DNA of 35,174 bases, from positions 1 through 35,174 of the forward strand of contig CAMYKI010000027.1 in NCBI GenBank assembly GCA_947258985.1, in the 5' to 3' direction. The notes below the pieces were generated by a model that worked only from the letters and a program-made list of their open reading frames with translations, had not been told where the DNA came from and searched no databases. The translations under genes and the position numbers were made by a program. The stretch comes from an uncultured Acidimicrobiaceae bacterium. GTDB taxonomy: Bacteria > Actinomycetota > Acidimicrobiia > Spongiisociales > UBA5794. Shown here piece after piece: positions 17,286 to 28,000 of the stretch; the stretch's first letter is position 1; each line of letters starts with the position of its first letter.

Positions 17286-17747
17286 TCACTCCGCGGACCC
17301 CGCATAGCTTTTGAGGAAGCCGATGTAGTCAGACGGTAGGTCACCATGCTGGGCGCCTTGGACCATTCGCTCTAGGTAGGCAGGAGCCGGCGGGGCCTCG
17401 TCGGGGGAACGATGCTCAGGCTTGACGGTGTAGGTGAATGCTCTAGCCGGCGTTCCGGTTTGGTCACCGTGACCGAACCGGAGAACATCAAATTCGCTTC
17501 GGTTGTATCGCTTCTCGAACTCGTCAGGAGCGCCCCAGTCAGGAAGCTCCCACAGAACGCCCCATACGCCGGAACCCGCGGCCCGTAGGACATCGGCGGC
17601 CCGCCCAGTCCAGCGCTTAGACGGGAGGGTGAACGCCAGTCGGTGATGCCGTCGCAGGGCGGTACCGGCCGGCGTCGCACCGACCACACGCTCGCGGATG
17701 GTCGCTGGTGACATATTGCTTCCATAAGCGAAGTAGAGGTGCGGCAC
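17286..17747 (-). CDS. Gamma-glutamylcyclotransferase-like (GGCT/AIG2 fold) protein
   Basis: A 153-residue protein starting MPHLYFAYGSNMS. The YFAYGSNM motif is the substrate-binding loop of the gamma-glutamylcyclotransferase-like family. Further family features are GVWGVLWELP and the helix with FEKRYNRSEFD, where the catalytic glutamate of the family lies. These enzymes release 5-oxoproline from gamma-glutamyl compounds, but many bacterial members have unknown substrates. The start is GTG and the motif falls at the expected residues 5-12. It stands alone, about 130 bp downstream of the TetR gene on the same strand. Confidence 0.85.
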   Translation of the reverse strand: MPHLYFAYGSNMSPATIRERVVGATPAGTALRRHHRLAFTLPSKRWTGRAADVLRAAGSGVWGVLWELPDWGAPDEFEKRYNRSEFDVLRFGHGDQTGTPARAFTYTVKPEHRSPDEAPPAPAYLERMVQGAQHGDLPSDYIGFLKSYAGSAE

Positions 17748-17874
17748 GAAGCAATAAAACGGAGGCCCACGATTCGTACAACCTTCTCAGGGCAAGAGTG
17801 GTAGTCGATATCGATGGCACCCGCCCAAAAGTAGAGACCCCCTCGGCTGCAGGCGTCTTGCCGGTTCCCGGGTT

Positions 17875-18549
17875 CTATTCAGCGACCAGCAACCGCTCGA
17901 ACCCGTCCAGGATCAGGTCGAGGCCGAACTCGAACTCGTCTGAGTAGTTATACCCCGGCTGCAGCGCATGGTCCACGATCATCTCGTACAGATTCGGATA
18001 AAGGTCGACGGGGAAACCTTCGAGCAAAGCCTCCGCAACTTCCTTGACCTCTTCCTCGCCGTCGAAGGGCAGGCTGATCTCCTGCATCCCGAATCCGTAG
18101 ATGTAGGCATCAAGCGCCGAAAATGCGTGCGCCGTCAGCGCCATCGGAAATCCACCGCGACGAAGACAGCCGAGCACCGCGTCGTAGTAGCGCAGCGTGG
18201 CGTGGCCGGGGTTGGTACGGGATTCCATCAAACTCGCCGCCCACTCGTGCCGGGCAAAGACGTCGTGTGCGGAAACGGCCCGCGCCCGCATCGCAGTCCG
18301 CCATTCATCGCCCGGCTTCGGTAACTCTATCTCCTCCACGACGAGATCAATCATGCCGTCGAGCATGTCGTCCTTGTTGGACACGTGGTGGTAGAGCGAC
18401 ATCGCTTCAACACCAAGCCGATCGGCCAGTTTGCGCATCGACAGTGCGGTCAATCCACGCTCGTCGGCAAGTTCCACCGCGGCCCGGAGAACCCGCTCCC
18501 GGCTCAGCGGACGGCGCCGCTCGTCCTTTGCGTCGGTCTGTTCTACCAA
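17875..18549 (-). CDS. TetR-family transcriptional regulator
   Basis: A 224-residue repressor. The N-terminal HTH is clear (RERVLRAAVELADERGLTAL, then SMRKLADRLGVEAMSLYHHV, with the usual NKDDMLDGM after it), followed by an all-helical ligand-binding domain of the TetR_C type (TLRYYDAVLGCLRRGGF, FSALDAYIYGFGM). I chose the TTG at 18547-18549 because GGAGG lies five bases upstream; a TTG at 18561 has no ribosome site. It is divergent from an oxidoreductase/DUF4386 operon, and the shared region carries two matching operator-like sites. It most likely represses that operon and perhaps itself. The inducer is unknown. Confidence 0.9.
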   Translation of the reverse strand: MVEQTDAKDERRRPLSRERVLRAAVELADERGLTALSMRKLADRLGVEAMSLYHHVSNKDDMLDGMIDLVVEEIELPKPGDEWRTAMRARAVSAHDVFARHEWAASLMESRTNPGHATLRYYDAVLGCLRRGGFPMALTAHAFSALDAYIYGFGMQEISLPFDGEEEVKEVAEALLEGFPVDLYPNLYEMIVDHALQPGYNYSDEFEFGLDLILDGFERLLVAE

Positions 18550-18568
18550 CAGTTCCTCCAAGAATCTC

Positions 18569-18621
18569 TTGACAACCTTACAGCGTATGGTTATGTTCTG
18601 CCAATCACCTTACGCTGTAAG
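18569..18621 (+). promoter_or_regulatory. Promoter and paired TetR operator of the oxidoreductase operon
   Basis: TTGACA (18569-18574), a 17-bp spacer and TATGTT (18592-18597) form a good promoter. An 11-bp site TTACAGCGTAT (18578-18588) lies inside the spacer. The reverse complement of the same motif, TTACGCTGTAA (18610-18620), lies just after the -10 box, extended to CTTAC-GCT-GTAAG. The two match at 10 of 11 positions in opposite orientation. A ribosome site AGGAGG follows, then the ATG at 18635. The adjacent divergent TetR gene is the obvious candidate binder. Confidence 0.8.
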
Positions 18622-18634
18622 ACGAGGAGGAGCA

Positions 18635-19657
18635 ATGACCACCACCGACAATCGCCACAACCCCGACACCGAGACGGCTTCCAAGACCATGCACGCCATC
18701 GTCCACAGGAGTTTTGGGCCGCCCCAGGCTTCCCTGACCTACCAAGTCGTCGACAAGCCCTCAATCTCCGACGATGAGGTACTTGTCCGAGTTCGCGCTG
18801 CCGGTGTGGCCATCGGCGACTGGCTGACCGTGATGGGTCTCCCCTACGTCGCCAGACCGCAATACGGCCTGCTGGCCCCCAAGCACCCGATTCCGGGGTA
18901 CGAGATGGCCGGGATCGTCGAAACGGTCGGCGCGGGCGTGACCGGGCTCCAACCGGGTGACGAGGTTTTCGGGTGGGGCAATGCCACACTCGCCGAATAC
19001 GTGGCCATCCCGGCGAGTCAACTCACCACGAAGCCGTCGAATCTCACGCTCGAACAATCGGCGGCGGTGCCGATCTCCGGTCTGGCCGCTCTCGAAGGGC
19101 TGCGCGATAGCGGAGGCCTCCGGCCCGGCCAGCGGGTTCTCATCACGGGCGCCTCAGGAGCCGTCGGCACTTTCGCCGTCCAGATAGCCAAAGCGTTGGG
19201 AGCCGAGGTCACAGGAGTCGTCAGCACCGGGAACGTCGAGATGGTCCGCTCCATCGGCGCCGACGACGTCATCGACTACACCACGGCCGCCATCACCGAC
19301 AGCGGCTCTCGATACGACCTGATCCTCGACCTCGCCGGCAACCGGTCGCTGGGGGAACTTCGTCGTGCACTTACGCCCTCCGGGACACTCGTCATCGTCG
19401 GCGGATCCGGGGGCCGCTGGTTGATGGGGTTCGGGCGCACCGTCCGTGCCGGCGCTCTGTCCCCGTTTGTCAGGCAGCGTCTTCGGCCCTTCATTTCGAA
19501 GCCGACGCTCGAGAACCTCGAGACCCTTCGAGGACTCATCGAGAGCGGACAAGTGACACCGGTCATCGACAAAACGTTCCCGCTGCGGGACACCGCAACG
19601 GCACTCGACTATCTCGCCTCACGCCACACGCGGGGCAAATCCGTCATCACGATCTGA
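18635..19657 (+). CDS. NAD(P)-dependent medium-chain (quinone-type) oxidoreductase
   Basis: A 340-residue MDR-superfamily enzyme. The N-terminal GroES-like domain holds PGYEMAGIVETVGAGV and QPGDEVFGWGNATLAEYV; the glutamate of PGYE is there, but the catalytic zinc ligands of true alcohol dehydrogenases are not. It is therefore likely zinc-free and quinone- or enone-reducing. The cofactor domain has VLITGASGAVGTFAVQIAKA (about 168-187), the usual NADPH-binding A-x-G-x-x-G form. The ATG at 18635 has an excellent AGGAGG site. The frame is open further upstream through the promoter region, but that part is not translated sense. Neighbours are the DUF4386 membrane protein downstream and the divergent TetR gene, a set often seen in actinobacteria. 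Confidence 0.92.
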   Translation: MTTTDNRHNPDTETASKTMHAIVHRSFGPPQASLTYQVVDKPSISDDEVLVRVRAAGVAIGDWLTVMGLPYVARPQYGLLAPKHPIPGYEMAGIVETVGAGVTGLQPGDEVFGWGNATLAEYVAIPASQLTTKPSNLTLEQSAAVPISGLAALEGLRDSGGLRPGQRVLITGASGAVGTFAVQIAKALGAEVTGVVSTGNVEMVRSIGADDVIDYTTAAITDSGSRYDLILDLAGNRSLGELRRALTPSGTLVIVGGSGGRWLMGFGRTVRAGALSPFVRQRLRPFISKPTLENLETLRGLIESGQVTPVIDKTFPLRDTATALDYLASRHTRGKSVITI

Positions 19658-19686
19658 ACACGTATCAACACCAGAAGGAGTACACA

Positions 19687-20412
19687 ATGCTCACCCAGAC
19701 AACCACACCAACCGAGATCCCCCGGCAACGTATCGCCATGCTCGCCGGTATCAGCTACCTGGCCGTATTCGCGCTGGCGATCTTTGCCAACTTCTTCGTG
19801 CGGACCGGCCTGGTCGACCCCACCGACCCGGCGGCCACGTTCACCAATATCGCCGACTCCGAGGCACTTTTTCGATCCGGGCTCTTCAGCTTCCTGATCG
19901 TGTTCCTTCTCGATGTGGTCATCGCCTGGGCCCTGTACGTGCTGTTCAAGAGCGCGAACAAGGAGCTCTCGCGCCTCACGGCTTGGTTCAGGCTGGTGTA
20001 CACGGTCTTCCTCGGAGTTGCGCTGATCTTCTTCTTTCTCGTACTCGAGTTGGCGAGTGGTGGCGGCAACTCCGCATTCGGCACAGGTCTCGCTCAAGCG
20101 CAGGTCACGCTATTGCTCGAGGCTTTCAACTACACGTGGTACATCGGACTAGCCGCGTTCGGAATCCACCTGGTACTCGTGGGACATTTGCTGCGAACGT
20201 CTGCGACCGCTCCCCGTCTCCTGAGCACTTTGCTGATGGTTGCAGGAGCCGCATACCTGATCGACACAACCGCCATTTCACTGCTGTCCAACTACTCGGA
20301 CTACGAGAACCTATTCCTCGCTCTGGTTGCCGTGCCGTCGGTCGTTGGAGAATTGGCGTTCGCAATCTGGCTGCTCAGGAAAGCGGGGAAACCGCAGCCG
20401 GCGCTCCGCTAG
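19687..20412 (+). CDS. DUF4386-family membrane protein
   Basis: A 241-residue polytopic membrane protein with about six hydrophobic helices. It has the family's typical start (an ARN/RQRIAMLAGISYLAVFA-like first helix), the motif LFRSGLFSFLIVFLLDVVIAW in the second and WLLRK at the end. DUF4386 proteins have no established function. It follows the oxidoreductase by 29 bp, with GAAGGAG ahead of its ATG, so the two form an operon under the TetR-controlled promoter. Confidence 0.88.
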   Translation: MLTQTTTPTEIPRQRIAMLAGISYLAVFALAIFANFFVRTGLVDPTDPAATFTNIADSEALFRSGLFSFLIVFLLDVVIAWALYVLFKSANKELSRLTAWFRLVYTVFLGVALIFFFLVLELASGGGNSAFGTGLAQAQVTLLLEAFNYTWYIGLAAFGIHLVLVGHLLRTSATAPRLLSTLLMVAGAAYLIDTTAISLLSNYSDYENLFLALVAVPSVVGELAFAIWLLRKAGKPQPALR

Positions 20413-20446
20413 ACAGCAGAGCCACGGACAACGATCGCGACTAGCT

Positions 20447-20523
20447 CAGAATCCCTTCCGAGACCTCGCACACGCCCCGGGCCGAAACGCTCGGGACATG
20501 GACGAGAATCAGGAGGGATTCTG
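20447..20523 (+). promoter_or_regulatory. 10-bp inverted repeat enclosing a structured leader; ribosome site in its 3' arm
   Basis: CAGAATCCCT (20447-20456) and AGGGATTCTG (20514-20523) are perfect reverse complements separated by 57 bases; the interval contains further short self-complementary GC segments. The 3' arm carries part of the AGGAGG site of a short ORF starting at 20523. It could be a terminator of the preceding operon or a cis-acting leader RNA for the kinase operon. It does not match a riboswitch class I know. Confidence 0.5.
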
Positions 20524-20579
20524 TGCGTTTGCCGGCGCCGATGCACCTTATTCCCCCGTGGTTTCGGCCGACTGACTAG
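20523..20579 (+). CDS. Possible 18-residue leader peptide ahead of the kinase operon
   Basis: A GTG-initiated ORF coding VRLPAPMHLIPPWFRPTD, with AGGAGG at the ideal six-base spacing and the stop 22 bases before the kinase start. The product is rich in proline (five of 18). The ribosome site is far better than that of the kinase gene itself and would be partly paired in the inverted repeat just upstream. This fits a regulatory leader ORF, but chance occurrence cannot be excluded. Confidence 0.4.
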   Translation: MRLPAPMHLIPPWFRPTD

Positions 20580-20601
20580 TGATCGACCGAACGCGACGGA
20601 T

Positions 20602-22008
20602 ATGGGCACATCCCCCAACACAAACGGCCTTGGGCGTGGCCGGATCAGCAAGCCCGCGCTCGGCGCCGCAATCAGCGGCGTCGTGGCGATATTGCTGGCC
20701 GCCCTTCTGCACGCCAATTCGCTGGCAGTCGGGTACTTCATCGACGATTCGTCGACCCTCGCCAAGTCCGAGGCCGCCCTTGTAACGACCCAGCTCAGCC
20801 TGCGGACCCTGAGCCAGGCTGTGCTCCTCGCCGAGGACGTCACCCTGGGTGTCGCCGACCGCGACACCGCTGCAGCAGCGGCCGCGGAGGCCTCCCGTGT
20901 CGTCGACGACCTCGAGACCCGTGTTGGCGAACTCGACATCGGCTTGGCCGGCGCTGCTGCGGTCGGCCAGTCCCGCGACGTGCTGCAACGCCTCGACGAC
21001 GGTGACGTCGCCGCCGCCGGGGATCTGCTCGCCACCGATGCGCTTGCCGCCTACGAGAGCCTGCGGGACACAATCGCCGAGACGCGGGACGGATCCCTCG
21101 AGACACTGAACAACGCCCAGAGCCTGTCACAACGAATCGGAACAATCGCCGGGTTCGTCATCGCCCTTCTCGCCCCCGCCCTGGCGATCTTCGCCTACTG
21201 GCGGATTGCCCGGCGGCAACTCGACAGCGCCAGGGTCGAAATGGATTCACGCCTCAAGGCGGAACGTCGGGTGATCCAGGCCAAGGACGAGTTCATTTCG
21301 AACATATCTCACGAGCTCCGCACACCGTTGACCAGCATCTATGGGTTTTCCGAGATCCTGATCGAGCAGGGCTTCATCGACCCCGACGAGGCTCGAACCC
21401 TTATCTCGGTGATCAACGAAGAGTCCGCCGAGTTGAACCGCATGGTCGAAGATCTGCTCACCGTTGCCCGCGACGAAGCCGGCACCATCTCCTTCAATAC
21501 CGAGACGCTCGATCTCGCCGAAGAACTCGCCGTGGTAGTGCGCCCGATCCAGCGGACCGGCCTCGACATCGAGAGCGCCTGCTCGCCGATACCAGTAGAA
21601 GCCGATCAGCTGCGCACACGCCAAATCGTCCGCAACCTGCTCTCGAACGCGCAACGGTGGGGCGGCGACAGGATCTACGTCACAAGCCACCAGATCGGGC
21701 TAACGGCCGTTGTCACGGTCGCCGATAACGGCCCGGGTGTACCCGTAGATGAAGAGCACCGCCTCTTCACCCGATACATACACGAGGGCGACACCGCCCT
21801 CACCACCGGCTCTATCGGTCTCGGTCTCGCCGTCGTCAAGATCCTGGCAGAGGGTATGGGTGGCGAGGTTCGCTACGAGCGTGAGGATGGATGGACTCGA
21901 TTCATCGTCTACCTCCCGATGCCTGAATCCGCCATCGATGAGACGACAACGCCCGATCCGAATCACGCCGCTCAGCGACTCGAGGAACCGACCATCGAGG
22001 TCGCATGA
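20602..22008 (+). CDS. Membrane sensor histidine kinase
   Basis: A 468-residue kinase with a first transmembrane helix at about 20-46, an outer segment of about 130 mostly helical residues (no named sensor domain) and a second helix at about 178-199. There is no clear HAMP; instead a charged coiled stretch runs into the DHp domain. H-box FISNISHELRTPLTSIYG with phosphoacceptor His237; N-box RNLLSNAQRWGG (Asn349); G1 VADNGPGVP (Asp375); F-box HRLFTRY; G2 GSIGLGLAVVK. All catalytic motifs are intact. Its TGA overlaps the ATG of the giant surface protein (ATGA). A receiver-only protein is encoded after the giant, so the three genes very likely work together. The ATG at 20602 has only a weak ribosome site, which may be set by the upstream leader. 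Confidence 0.93.
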   Translation: MGTSPNTNGLGRGRISKPALGAAISGVVAILLAALLHANSLAVGYFIDDSSTLAKSEAALVTTQLSLRTLSQAVLLAEDVTLGVADRDTAAAAAAEASRVVDDLETRVGELDIGLAGAAAVGQSRDVLQRLDDGDVAAAGDLLATDALAAYESLRDTIAETRDGSLETLNNAQSLSQRIGTIAGFVIALLAPALAIFAYWRIARRQLDSARVEMDSRLKAERRVIQAKDEFISNISHELRTPLTSIYGFSEILIEQGFIDPDEARTLISVINEESAELNRMVEDLLTVARDEAGTISFNTETLDLAEELAVVVRPIQRTGLDIESACSPIPVEADQLRTRQIVRNLLSNAQRWGGDRIYVTSHQIGLTAVVTVADNGPGVPVDEEHRLFTRYIHEGDTALTTGSIGLGLAVVKILAEGMGGEVRYEREDGWTRFIVYLPMPESAIDETTTPDPNHAAQRLEEPTIEVA

Positions 22009-25000
22009 GGCCCCCCGACGCCACCGTCCGGATTGCTCGGAAGACGGGCAGTTCCATCCTGGCGCTCACCCTCTTTGTCGGTGTCCTGGTCCTGCCGAAT
22101 CTCCCTGCCGAAGCGGCACCCGACGAGACCTTTGCCGACGACTTCCAGTCATACAATTTCAGCGGAAGCACCGGCAGCCTGCCGTGGGGGGGACCCTGGT
22201 CCGAAGTAGGCGAAGTGGACGGAGCCGGTGCCGGCACGATCCGAGTAGATGACGAACCGAACTGCTTAGATGAGCCTTGCCTTCTTCTCGGCAGAGATGC
22301 CGGACCGGATGCGTCCGTGGAGCGAGAGGTAGATCTCAGTTCCTTCGAATCGGCGAGCCTTACTTTCGACTACAAGGTGCACTGGCACCCACCCGGAGGC
22401 GGTTCTGCGGAGCTCAGCGTGTCTGACGATGGTGGCGGTAGCTGGGTCGCTCTCGATAGCTGGCCCCTCGGCACCACCACAGGTGACCTGATCGGTTCGT
22501 ATGACCTCACACCGTACCTTGCGTCCAATGCGCGGATCAGGTTTGCCGTCACCGGCAACAGCAACGACTCGCACATGAACATCGACAACCTCGTTGTGAC
22601 AGGGAGTGACGTGCCGGTCTTCTACACGGTGGCGGGATCCGGCGGAGCCGGCGGCGGTGACGATCTCCTCACCGCAGTCCGCTCGACCAACGCCAATCCG
22701 GCAACCAACGAAATCAGCATCGGAATCGGCACCGGATCGTCGGGGATCCACGCTGCGGCGTGGCAGCCATCGACCGGGATCTTGTACGCAATCGACGGCG
22801 GCCAGCTCGGAACAATCGACCTGGCAACCGGGGCGTTTGTGGCTAAGCCGAGTGCCGTCGGCACCGGGAACGGCAACCAGGGTTCGGTGTCGATGGACGA
22901 TGTCGTTGGACTCACGTTCGACCCCGCGACAGGGGACCTCTACGGAACGCAACGTAGATCCTTCACTGAGGCTCTCCTGATTGTCATCGATCCCGCAACC
23001 GGGGCACTCCGCACCGGTATGTTCGGCGCCGACGATTACGTACGCATTGACCCCAGCGGCCTCAACTATCAGGTGTCCGACATCGCCATCAACCCCACTG
23101 ACGGCCAGCTCTACGCAATTCAAATCAGCGAATCTTTAGGCTCCATTGGCTTGTCCACGGTGAATCGCACCACCGGAAGCACCTCCGATGTGGGATCAGT
23201 GCCTGACGACCTCCGGAGTCTTGATTTCGACGCTGCAGGGCGCTTGTGGGCGACGACAGGCACCGGTACAGCCCCGGAGCAGCTCCACGAACTCGACAAA
23301 GGCAGTGGAGCAAGCCTGTCATCGATCGACCTCGATAACGGAGCGGACTACGAAGCCCTGGCGATTCCCCGATCTGCTCCCGTCAACCAGCCCCCCGGCT
23401 TCGACCAGGACCTGACCGACCGCGGCGATCCGGAAGGTACGTTAATCACCATCTCGGCGTCGGCCACCGACCCCAACTTGGGTGACACCCTCACCTATTC
23501 GGCAACCGGCCTGCCCGAGGGAATCTCGATAGACACCGCCACAGGAGAAATCACGGGTGCACTTGGCTCCAACTCCAGCGGCACTCACAGCGTCACCATC
23601 ACCGTGACCGACGACGGCGTCCCAAATCTGCAAGACACCGACGCGTTTGTCTGGACCGTCACCCCCGGCGAGGTCACGTATCTGGTCGCCAACTCCGGTG
23701 GAGCCAACGGCGGCGATGACCTGCTGACCGTCGTCGATCGTACGAACCCAGATCCGACCACCAACGAGGTCAATATCAGGACTGGTACCGGCACCTGGAA
23801 CATCGAAGCCGCTGCGCTCCAGCCTGGCTCCAATGTGCTCTTCGCAGTCGAGAACGACCAACTCGGGACTATCAATCTCACCACCGGAGCATTCACTCCC
23901 AAGGCGTCGATTGCCGGTGCGGGTAACGGGCCGGTCGGTCTGGTCGCCTTCGACGATATCGAAGGACTGTCTTTCAACCCGTTCACCGGCGACTTATACG
24001 GCACGAATCGTCGGGGCGCCAACGAGGAGGACATCCTATTTCGATTCGATCCGGTCACCGGGGCCCACGTCCCCGGCGCATTCAGCGGCAACGACTATGT
24101 CCCTATCGAGTACCGGGGCGGGTACTGGCACGCTGCCGACATTGCGTTCGACCCGACCAACGGGAAGCTCTACACCGTTCACTGGACTATCAACGGCTTC
24201 TGGTCCATCGCCACAATCGACCCAGCAACGGGTGCCACCGCCACCATGGGACCCGCTCCGGATGACATCACCAGCTTGGCGTTTGACGAGATGGGTCGGC
24301 TGTACACCTCGACTGACAGCGGGGGTGGGGAAACCCTCTACCAGCTGAACAAGGCCGATGGATCGACAATCAGCACCCTTGTGATCGACAACGGTTCGGG
24401 ATATGAGGCGATGGCCATTACGTTCCCGGTTGACGCCAATCAACAGCCGGTCTTTGACCAGGACCTGCTCGACCGCACCGACCCCGAAGGCGCGGCAATC
24501 TCGCTCTCATCGGCAGCCTCCGATCCGGACGGTGGGAACCTCACCTATGCAGCAACTGGGCTTCCCCCGGGTCTCTCGGTCGACGAGAATTCCGGTCTGA
24601 TAAGCGGCACCATCGGTTTCGCCGCAACGGGCAGCTACGCCGTTGAGATAGAGGTTACGGACGATGGCATCCCCAACCTGGGAGCGTCCGATACGTTCAC
24701 CTGGACCGTCGTAGAACCCAACCAGCCGCCGGTCTTCGACCAAGACCTACCCAACCGTATCGATGCTGAGGGCTCGGTCATCGCGCTGTCTGCTGCGGCG
24801 ACAGACCCCGACATTGGCGACATGCTCACCTACGGCGCAACCGGGCTGCCCCCAGGTCTGAGCATGGACACGGGAAGCGGGCTCATCACCGGAACCATCG
24901 ACTACACGGCTGCAAGCGGCAGCCCATATCCCGTCACGGTCACCGTTGTCGATGACAGCACGCCCAACGAGAGTGCTCCACCCGATACGTTCACGTGGAC

Positions 25001-28000
25001 CGTCTCCGACACGAACCGGCCTCCGTCGATCGTCAACCCAGGACCGCAGACCACACCGGAGCTGGCACCGTTCTCAATCGTGATCACCGCCACAGACCCG
25101 GACGGCACGACACCGTCGTTCACCGACTCAGGGACACTCCCGGCGTGGGCAGTGTTGACCGACAACCTCGACAGCACGGCAACAATCGCAGGTACGCCCG
25201 GAGGAGGCGACTCCGGCACCACCACGGTCACCGTCAGCGCCTCGGATGGGTCGCTCGGTGACGATGCGGTCTTCGATCTCACCGTCACCAACACCAACCA
25301 GGCACCCAGCATCACTAACCCGGGCAATCAATCCGGAGCTGAGGGATCGCCGTTCAGCCTGGTGATTTCAGCTTCCGACCCGGACGGCACCACGGTCGGC
25401 TTCAGCGACGGAGCGACTCTGCCGCCCTGGGCAACGCTCACCGACAACGGGGATGACACCGCCACCATCACCGGCACCCCCGGGTATGCCGACGCGGGAA
25501 CGACGACTGTCACCGTCACTGCGTCGGATGGTTCGCTGACCAACGACGCGGCCTTCGATATCTCGATCCTCAACACCAACCGGGCACCAACGGTCGACCC
25601 GATCACCGACCCGACAGTCGCTGAAGGAGACCCGCTGACCCCGGTCACCGTCACCGCCTCCGACCCGGACGGCACCACCCCATCGCTGGCGGCCAGCGGC
25701 CTCCCCGGCTGGGCCAGCTTCACCGACAACGGAGACGGCACCGCCACCATCACCGGCACCCCCGGCTATGCAGACGCCGCAACATCCACCGTCACCATCA
25801 ATGTGGAAGATGGCGGTGTCCCCAACCTGGCGGATACCACCACCTTTGACTTGACGGTTACGAACACCAACCGCCCACCAGTCGCCAACCCGATCACCGA
25901 CCAAACCGTTGCCGAAGGCGACCCGCTCACCCCGCTGACAGTGACCTCTTCGGACCCCGACGGCACCATCCCAACACTGGCGGCCAGCGGCCTCCCCGGC
26001 TGGGCCAGCTTCACCGACAACGGTGACGGCACCGCCACCATCACCGGCACCCCCGGCCACACAGACGCCGCAATCCACACCATCACCATCAACGTCGACG
26101 ACGGCGGCACCCCCAACCTCTCCGACACCACCACCTTCCAACTCACCGTCACCAACACCAACCGGGCACCGACGGTTGATCCGGTTGCAGACCAGAGCGT
26201 CGCCGAGAACGACTCGTTTGCGCTGACACTGGCCGCCTCCGACCCCGACGGGACCATCCCAACACTCACCCAAGCCGGGCTGCCCGCCTGGGCCAGCTTC
26301 ATCGACAACGGTGACGGCACCGCCACCATCACCGGCACCCCCGGCCACACAGACGCCGCAATATCCACCGTCACCATCACCGCCTCAGATGGATCCTTGA
26401 CCGACGACGCCGTCTTCAACCTCACCGTCACCAACACCAACCGCCCACCCGTCGCCGCCGGCCTGCCGGATCGGGCAGATGCCGAGGGAGCGACCGTCTC
26501 CCTTGCCTCAAGCGGATCCGACCCGGATCTCGATGACATCTCGTACTCAGCAACAGGCCTGCCTCCCGGTCTGACTATCGACCCGGCATCGGGGTTGATC
26601 AGCGGAAGCATCGGCTATGCGGCGTCACCGGGATCGCCGTACACGGTGGAGATCACGCTCCTCGACGACGGCACGCCCGTGCTGACGGCAACAGACAGCT
26701 TCACCTGGACCGTAACCAACACCAACCGCCGCCCCGTCTTCGACGGTGACCTGCCCGACCGCACGGACCCTGAAGGTGCGACCGTTTCGGTGAGTGCGGC
26801 GGCCACCGACCCGGATCTCGATACCGCCACTTACACCGCAACCGGCCTGCCACCCGGATTGACCATCGACCCGGCGTCAGGGCTGATCAACGGGACGATC
26901 TCGGCAACTGCAGCCTCGACCTATCCGGTAGCGATCACTGCAACCGACGACGGCACCCCGACCCTCGACGCGATTGACAGATTCACGTGGACAGTCACAG
27001 ACACCAACCGCCCCCCGCAGCTGCAGCCGATTGCGAACCAGCTCGGTCCGGAGGAAACGCTGATCAGCTTTACCGCTTCTGCAAGCGACCCCGACCTCGA
27101 CGGCATCGTCTTCAGCCTTTCCGGACAACCAACCGGTGCCACAATCGACCCGGCAACCGGGGTCTTCACCTGGACACCCGCCGAGGCTCACGGGACCGGC
27201 AGCTTCGCAGTGACCGTTACCGCCTCCGATACGGGAACGCCGGCTCTCTCCAACTCGAAGGTTGTCACCATCACCGTGACAGAGGTGAACCGACCGCCCT
27301 CAATTAGCCCGATCGCCGACCAGACCGACGCCGTCGACAGTGCTATCACTCTCGTGGTCGAAGCAACTGATCCGGACATCCCGGCCAACGGTCTTGTATT
27401 CAGCGCCTCCGGACTTCCCGACGGCCTCGCCATCGATCCCGCCACCGGCGTTATCTCCGGTGTTGCCGGTCCGGGAAGCGTGGGTACGCATTCAGTCGAG
27501 ATCACCGTCGACGATGGCGGCACTCCTGCCGGTGTAGCCCGGGTCGAGTTCCAGTGGAAGGTCACGGACAAGAATCGGCCGCCGATCATGCACTCGATCC
27601 CGGACGAAACAGTCGACGAGGGAGATCTGATCTGGTTCACGACGTCTGGGTACGACCCCGACGGGCACACACTCACATTCAGCCTGAGCGGGGCGCCCGC
27701 GGGAGCCACCATCGACCGAGCCACCGGCGAATTCAACTGGAAGCCGTCAGAAGAGCAAGGTCCCGGCACGTACCGATTCACGGTCGTCGCCACCGACTCC
27801 GGTTCCCCTCGCCTCACGGCCAGTACCCAGGTGACGATATCGGTGCTCGAGGTGAACGAGCCACCGGAGATCGGGACCATTGCCGACCAGAACAGCAAAG
27901 TCGGCGACAGAGTGCTCGTTCGTGTCGAGGCCGCTGATCCCGACCTTCCAGCCAACGAGCTCACCTTCTCGGTGAACGGATTGCCGGAGGGTCTGTCGAT

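Noticed and set aside
18431-18634. N-terminal extension of the oxidoreductase
   Set aside because: It overlaps the TetR coding region and the promoter; a strong ribosome site marks the ATG at 18635.
20447-20523. c-di-GMP or other known riboswitch
   Set aside because: The conserved core sequences of the classes I know are not present; kept only as an unclassified structured leader.
25368-26348. 326-codon minus-strand ORF inside the He_PIG giant
   Set aside because: Glycine/valine-rich shadow of the repeated sense codons; no ribosome site or family. The same applies to minus ORFs at 25766-26611 and 27188-28300.
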